64,000 bases of DNA from Pantoea sp. Its GTDB lineage: Bacteria > Pseudomonadota > Gammaproteobacteria > Enterobacterales > Enterobacteriaceae. A model generated the notes under the pieces. That model was given only the letters and a program-made list of their open reading frames with translations, was not told where the DNA came from and made no database searches. Shown in pieces: positions 63,222 to 64,000 of this stretch. Both the position numbers and the translations under genes were made by a program. The stretch covers positions 248,001-312,000 of the forward strand of contig NZ_JAPWKD010000002.1 of the NCBI RefSeq assembly GCF_028283705.1, read 5' to 3'. The first letter of the stretch is position 1. Every line of letters begins with the position of its first letter.

Positions 63222-64000
63222 TCACCGCGGCCGTCGCAGCGCCAGCCAGCCGGCCACCAGGGTAAATGCCAGCACCACCAGCACCAGCAGCAAAAAACCG
63301 TGCGGATTACTCGCCAGCGGGATACCGCCGACATTCATACCAAAGAATCCCGCCACGATATTGATTGGCAGCGCCAGTACGGTAATCACCGTCAGCAAAA
63401 ACAGCGTGCGGTTGCTCTGCTCCATCAAACGGGCGGCAATCTCCTCCTGCAACAGGCGAATACGCTCCATCAGGCTGGCGAGATCGTTTAACGCCACGCT
63501 GAACTCTTCGGTAAAAATTCGCAGCTCGCTCAACTGCTCCCGCTTCAGCCAACCCGGTGGCCGGTTGAGCAAACGAAACAATGCCGCCGGTTCCGGTGCC
63601 AGCAAGCGCTGAATACGCAGCAACATCCGCCGCAGACGTCCCAGCTCGCTGCGGTTGGCTTTGATCGCCGGACTGAGCAGACGTTCTTCTATGGCATCCA
63701 CCGCCGCGCTGGAACGGCGCACCACTTGCTCCAGCTGTGCCTCCTGTTCGCCCAGCAACCACAGCAGCAGCGCATCAGGCTGGCGGAACTGCAAGCGATC
63801 CAGTTGCTGGTGCATACGTTCAATCATCCCCACCGGCCGGTAACGCGCGCTGACAATAATCTGCTCACGACACCAGATCCACAGGGTGGCGTTCTGCGCA
63901 CTGCGCTCTTCCTTGCTAAAAGTCACATCATTGAGTACCGCCAGCAGCGCATCATTTTGCTGTGCCAGCCGGGTGCGAGGCGAGGCGGAATGGATCTCAT
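63222..64000 (-). CDS. zntB: Zinc/magnesium transporter of the CorA/ZntB family (5' end outside window)
   Basis: 259 residues are visible and the frame is open to the window edge, so the N-terminus lies beyond 64000. A cytosolic coiled-coil-rich part (LGRLRRMLLRIQRLLAPEP, LMERIRLLQEEIAARLMEQSNRT) precedes two transmembrane helices, with the family motif appearing as GMNVGGIP. In ZntB it is G-x-N-x-GGIP, so ZntB is favoured over CorA. It would move Zn2+ (or Mg2+) across the inner membrane. Symbol tentative. Confidence 0.82.
   Translation of the reverse strand, partial: EIHSASPRTRLAQQNDALLAVLNDVTFSKEERSAQNATLWIWCREQIIVSARYRPVGMIERMHQQLDRLQFRQPDALLLWLLGEQEAQLEQVVRRSSAAVDAIEERLLSPAIKANRSELGRLRRMLLRIQRLLAPEPAALFRLLNRPPGWLKREQLSELRIFTEEFSVALNDLASLMERIRLLQEEIAARLMEQSNRTLFLLTVITVLALPINIVAGFFGMNVGGIPLASNPHGFLLLVLVVLAFTLVAGWLALRRPR

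Noticed and set aside
1..64000. CRISPR array, prophage, insertion sequence or tRNA
   Set aside because: No direct-repeat array with regular spacers, no transposase with terminal repeats, no phage genes and no tRNA-like cloverleaf were seen.

Overview
The window is chromosomal DNA of a gamma-proteobacterium of the order Enterobacterales, most likely Erwiniaceae (Pantoea/Erwinia-like). Three things suggest this: protein sequences very close to E. coli but not identical, E. coli-type gene order in blocks (glnHPQ-ybiO-rlmF; dinG-ybiB; mlrA-yohO-yehWXY-osmF; bglX/dld; pbpG-yohC-yohD-yohF), and a family of short palindromic GTAG...CTAC repeats between genes. The genus is inference; no rRNA or tRNA gene is present to confirm it.

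Layout. 1-5.1 kb: end of the glutamine transporter operon (glnH', glnP, glnQ), MscS-type channel ybiO, and rlmF. 5.2-19.1 kb: a flavin-reductase-like gene and a complete histidine-utilisation (hut) region. This contains an amino-acid ABC transporter with a HutH-like gene, hutG-hutI, hutF-hutD, the repressor hutC, and hutH-hutU. 19.2-25.4 kb: an Rpn-type nuclease, an M20 amidohydrolase, ybiB, a PaiB-like gene and dinG. 25.4-36.7 kb: an accessory catabolic cluster bracketed by two related LysR regulators. It holds a guanidinobutyrase-like ureohydrolase, an iron-type dehydrogenase, an MmgE/PrpD protein, two polysaccharide-deacetylase-fold proteins, an ABC transporter and an ArgH-family lyase. 36.7-43.1 kb: an XRE-cupin/GNAT operon, mlrA, tiny yohO, and the osmoprotectant importer yehWXY-osmF. 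43.3-49.7 kb: idi, a chemoreceptor, a second Rpn copy, a SUFU-domain gene, a small membrane protein and a DUF2236 gene. 49.8-64 kb: bglX, dld, a large DUF3772 MscS channel, pbpG, yohC, yohD, yohF, a GH15 enzyme, ldtB and the 3' part of a ZntB/CorA-type gene.

How the genes work together. The hut genes encode the five-step route histidine -> urocanate -> imidazolonepropionate -> formiminoglutamate -> formylglutamate -> glutamate + formate (HutH, HutU, HutI, HutF, HutG). HutC-type operators (TTGTAT-AnACAA-like) lie at every hut transcription unit. Two of them sit directly on sequences that match the sigma-54 promoter consensus exactly, so the pathway appears to be under nitrogen/carbon control plus urocanate derepression. 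The 25-36 kb cluster looks like an uptake and degradation system for an unidentified nitrogenous, probably N-substituted amino-acid or guanidino compound.

Main points of interest: a HutH paralogue that lacks exactly the Ala-Ser-Gly triad needed for the MIO cofactor; the sigma-54/HutC promoter architecture; the unidentified catabolic cluster with one intact and one ligand-depleted deacetylase; and a stem-covarying palindromic repeat family.
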